Part shown: piece by piece, positions 6,323 through 8,341 of the stretch
Position numbering within the stretch: position 1 is the stretch's first letter
Layout: the number at the start of each line of letters is the position of its first letter
Assembly (NCBI GenBank): GCA_020629815.1
Contig: JAHDCN010000117.1
Span: 1-8,341 of the forward strand
Direction: 5' to 3'
Origin: Verrucomicrobiota bacterium
GTDB taxonomy: Bacteria; Verrucomicrobiota; Verrucomicrobiia; Verrucomicrobiales; DEV007
DNA: 8,341 nucleotides
Notes under the pieces: generated by a model
Told to the model about the DNA's origin: nothing
The model's database searches: none
The model's input: the letters and a program-made list of their open reading frames with translations, nothing else
Translations under genes and position numbers: made by a program

Positions 6323-7885
6323 TTATTTGGCGGTAAACTCGCGGATCAACTCCACGACCTGTCCATTGAAAACTCCCAGTGCGATAATCAAAACGGCGGT
6401 TACCAGCAGAGGAATCAGGGCGGTAGCCGGAGCTTCCTGACTTAACAGGGTTGGCTTGCTGACCATACCCTGTTGGGTCGAGTGGTCGTCGTGATCATCT
6501 TCGCCATGGTGCCCGTGGTCGTGACCTTCCGCAGGCTTGGCTCCAAAATGGCCGATTTCCAGAATGCGGAAAAACAACACCGCATTCACCAGCGAGGAGA
6601 CAATCAACGCAATGACAAATTCCCAATGCCCGGAAGCGACACCTCCGCGGATCAGATAAAATTTACTGAAGAAACCAGCGGTCGGCGGGACGCCAATCAT
6701 AGCAATCGCGCCGACAATAAAACCAATCATGGTGATCGGCATCTTTTTGAAGACTCCATCCAAATCGTCGAGATAAACGGCCTTCAGTTTCTTGGCAAAG
6801 ATGCAGGCGGCAAGGAACAGACAGAGCGTCATCAGTGCGTCGGCGAGAATGTGAAATATAGATCCTGTGAGCCCCCAGCCTTCGGAATCGCCCAACCAGG
6901 CGCCGCCGACCATGTAGCCGACTTCCGCGACAATCAGGTAGCAGAGCATTTTCTTCAATTCGCGCTGCGCTAATGCCAGCATTGATCCAGCGATGATTGC
7001 AATCACTGCCAGCCAGACAACAAGGTCGCCCCATGCCAGATGACCGAAAACCCAATCGTCACCAAAAACACTGTACATCACCCGGATCATCACGTAGACG
7101 GAGACCTTGGTCATCAGCGGTGCCAGGATACAGGCGCTTGTCGAAGGGCAATAGGAGTAGGCATTCGGAAGCCAGCCGTAGAGCGGGAAAAAGGCCATCT
7201 TGATCCAGATGCCGACCATGATGAACATGAACGCCACCTCGATAGAATTCGCCTGAGCGATATCCGGCGTTTTTTGCAGGATATCGTGGATATGCATCAT
7301 ATTCAGCGAACCCGTTTTCAAATACAGGTAGCCGACCCCAAGCAGGTAAAACGAGGCACCGATCGTGCCCATGATGATGTAATTAAAGGCAGCGACAGTC
7401 CCCCGCGGCTTGCTGCCCATCGCGATCAGAGCGTAGCTGGTCAGTGAGGAAACCTCGACCAGCACGAACAGATTGAAGGCATCGCCGGTGATAGTCATGC
7501 CGAACAGGCCGACACAGAGCAACTGATACAATGTATAGAACTGCGGAGTCTTTTGCAGGTGCTGGTGACTGGATCTTCGAATCGAAAAGATGGCCACCAA
7601 CAAGGCGACGATACCGATAATGATCAGCACCGGAGCATTGAGCGCATCAACACGGAGCTGGATGCCAATACCGAGCGGCTTCTCCCATCCACCCATGAAG
7701 TAGTCAACCGGCTCGCCGCTGCGGAAAACCTCGGTAGCCAGACCGAAAGCAGCAAAAAGAGAAACGAGCAACGACGCGAACACCACCGGCACACAGATTC
7801 GCCGGTCCTTCGGGCCGATGAGCCCGGTGACCAACGCACCACAAAGCGGTGCCAAAACAATGATGGCAGGCAGCTGGCTAGACAT
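6323..7885 (-). CDS. mrpD: Cation/proton antiporter subunit D (MrpD/MnhD-like), first of three
   Basis: A 520-aa membrane protein of the same antiporter-like family, directly after the MrpC-like gene as in classical Mrp operons, hence the MrpD label. Visible residues: Glu144 in TM5 (FVLVEVSSLTSYAL), Lys229 in TM7 (WIKMAFFPLYGWLPNAY), Lys260 in TM8 (LMTKVSVYV) and Lys408 in TM12 (GFFSKFYLIRGG). In TM11 the usual HxxxHxxxK is altered: His345 is kept, but the other two positions are Asp349 and Thr353. The TM8 His is Leu254. A His/Asp-rich loop occupies about residues 454-468, between the last two helical regions. The ATG at 7885 overlaps the mrpC stop by 8 nt (ATGTCTAG), a typical coupled start, and no Shine-Dalgarno is seen. 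Its role is proton and/or Na+ translocation inside an Mrp-like complex. The family is certain; the exact ion is not. Confidence 0.9.
   Translation of the reverse strand: MSSQLPAIIVLAPLCGALVTGLIGPKDRRICVPVVFASLLVSLFAAFGLATEVFRSGEPVDYFMGGWEKPLGIGIQLRVDALNAPVLIIIGIVALLVAIFSIRRSSHQHLQKTPQFYTLYQLLCVGLFGMTITGDAFNLFVLVEVSSLTSYALIAMGSKPRGTVAAFNYIIMGTIGASFYLLGVGYLYLKTGSLNMMHIHDILQKTPDIAQANSIEVAFMFIMVGIWIKMAFFPLYGWLPNAYSYCPSTSACILAPLMTKVSVYVMIRVMYSVFGDDWVFGHLAWGDLVVWLAVIAIIAGSMLALAQRELKKMLCYLIVAEVGYMVGGAWLGDSEGWGLTGSIFHILADALMTLCLFLAACIFAKKLKAVYLDDLDGVFKKMPITMIGFIVGAIAMIGVPPTAGFFSKFYLIRGGVASGHWEFVIALIVSSLVNAVLFFRILEIGHFGAKPAEGHDHGHHGEDDHDDHSTQQGMVSKPTLLSQEAPATALIPLLVTAVLIIALGVFNGQVVELIREFTAK
6482..6526 (-). 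other. His/Asp-rich, possible metal-binding loop in the MrpD-like subunit
   Basis: Codons 454-468 encode GHDHGHHGEDDHDDH: six His and four Asp in 15 residues, in the hydrophilic loop after the helix containing FFRILEIGHFG and before the final helix near residue 490. Such tracts bind Zn, Ni, Co or Cu in many transporters. Whether this one binds metal is inference; low-complexity His/Asp loops can also be neutral spacers. Confidence 0.6.
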
Positions 7886-8341
7886 GATCGGTCGCGTCGG
7901 TTTCCGCTTTGAGTTTGGCCAGAATTTCGTGCTCTTCCAGCGTGCCGAAATCTTTAAAGATGGACTGTGCTACTGCGAGGGCGACACCCAGAGTGGACAC
8001 GCCGACCACAATCGCGGTGAGCATCAATACGTGGGGCAACGGATTGCCGTATTGATCTGGATCAATCGCCTTCGCATAGGCCTTTTTCTTTTCCCCCTTC
8101 TGCTCTTGTCCAGACTTAGCTTCCTTGCCCTGCGCGTTTTCCGCATAAGCCGTTTCGGCAGCATACTCTTTGGTTTGCAGCTTGATCGGAATCGTCGCGC
8201 CGTCTTTCACGGCCACGGAAACATAGAGCAGAATGATCGCCGTCTGAAAGATCGACATGCCAATCAGCTTCTTGATGTAATTGCGCTTCGCAATCATCGC
8301 CCAGAGGCCGATCATCATCAGGATGACGTAGATCCAGTAGT
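7878..8341 (-). CDS. mrpC: Cation/proton antiporter subunit C (MrpC/MnhC, NuoK-like), 5' end outside window
   Basis: The reading frame is open to the right edge: upstream of the first in-window Met at 8318 it continues as YWIYVIL, which is membrane helix and matches the usual first helix of this family, so the true start lies beyond the window. Visible features are the end of TM1, the cytoplasmic KRNYIKKLIGMSIFQTA turn, TM2, then NPLPHVLMLTAIVVGVSTLG (TM3), the MrpC signature. Compared with E. coli NuoK, the two buried Glu residues (E36 and E72) are replaced here by Ser22 and Val107 (numbered from 8318), which fits MrpC rather than NuoK. Between TM2 and TM3 is a charged insert of about 40 residues (46-85), rich in Lys, Glu, Ala and Gln. 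The C-terminus is acidic (TLEEHEIL and beyond). In Mrp complexes this subunit packs beside MrpA and MrpD in the inner membrane. It overlaps mrpD by 8 nt. Confidence 0.88.
   Translation of the reverse strand, partial: YWIYVILMMIGLWAMIAKRNYIKKLIGMSIFQTAIILLYVSVAVKDGATIPIKLQTKEYAAETAYAENAQGKEAKSGQEQKGEKKKAYAKAIDPDQYGNPLPHVLMLTAIVVGVSTLGVALAVAQSIFKDFGTLEEHEILAKLKAETDATDHV

Larger units (their letters stand above)
1824..8341 (-). other. Probable single transcription unit: mrpC-mrpD-D2-two small proteins-D3-ribE
   Basis: Seven genes run on the minus strand with junctions of -8, +1, +37, 0, -8 and +8 nt. No terminator-like hairpin with a T-run, and no promoter I could recognise, lies between them. 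The upstream part of the operon and its promoter are outside the right edge. The hydrolase after a 45-nt gap (1779-1823) may also belong. Co-transcription is inferred from spacing alone. Confidence 0.75.

Noticed and set aside
6473..7447. Plus-strand open frames of 135-166 aa opposite mrpD
   Set aside because: Same antisense shadow pattern, rich in Arg, His, Asp and Gln, with no start signal or family motif.
8316..8318. Met at 8318 as the true start of the MrpC-like gene
   Set aside because: The frame continues open to the window edge and encodes YWIYVIL, which completes the first helix expected for this family.

Overview
The window looks like a chromosomal segment from a Gram-negative, probably aquatic bacterium of the Verrucomicrobiota/Planctomycetota type, with an Opitutae-like relative as my best guess. 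This rests on three impressions: moderate GC content, the wording of the DapF fragment around its catalytic cysteine, and a secreted sialate O-acetylesterase-family enzyme of the sort these phyla carry in many copies. I could not run a search, so the taxonomy is tentative.

Layout. At the left edge, on the plus strand, is the 3' end of dapF (diaminopimelate epimerase; lysine and peptidoglycan precursor synthesis). Everything else is on the minus strand and is read from right to left: a 5'-truncated MrpC/MnhC-like (NuoK-related) subunit, an MrpD-like subunit of 520 aa, a second NuoM/MrpD-like subunit of 506 aa, a 64-aa one-helix protein, a 105-aa two-helix protein, a third antiporter-like subunit of 612 aa with a NuoL-like C-terminal tail, riboflavin synthase (ribE), and a secreted SGNH hydrolase of the sialate O-acetylesterase family. 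DapF and the hydrolase converge, with stop codons directly abutting.

The genes from mrpC to ribE are packed with gaps of -8, +1, +37, 0, -8 and +8 nt, so they are very likely one operon. Its promoter and earlier genes (probably the other Mrp subunits) lie beyond the right edge. The hydrolase follows ribE after 45 nt and may be co-transcribed. No gene-free stretch exceeds 50 bases, and I saw no RNA gene, mobile element, CRISPR array or convincing terminator.

Function. The core appears to be a multi-subunit Mrp-like cation/proton antiporter, or another membrane complex that uses complex I-type proton-channel subunits. It has three D-like paralogues rather than the single MrpD of the classical seven-gene Mrp operon. 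The three differ in which ionisable residues of the proton path they keep: the 506-aa subunit has the full set, the 520-aa subunit lacks the TM8 His and the second His and Lys of the HxxxHxxxK motif, and the 612-aa subunit lacks the TM7 Lys and the TM8 His. Two small membrane proteins of unknown function sit between the second and third paralogues. This specialisation, the small proteins, a His/Asp-rich loop in the 520-aa subunit and a charged insert in the MrpC-like subunit are the most interesting content here.
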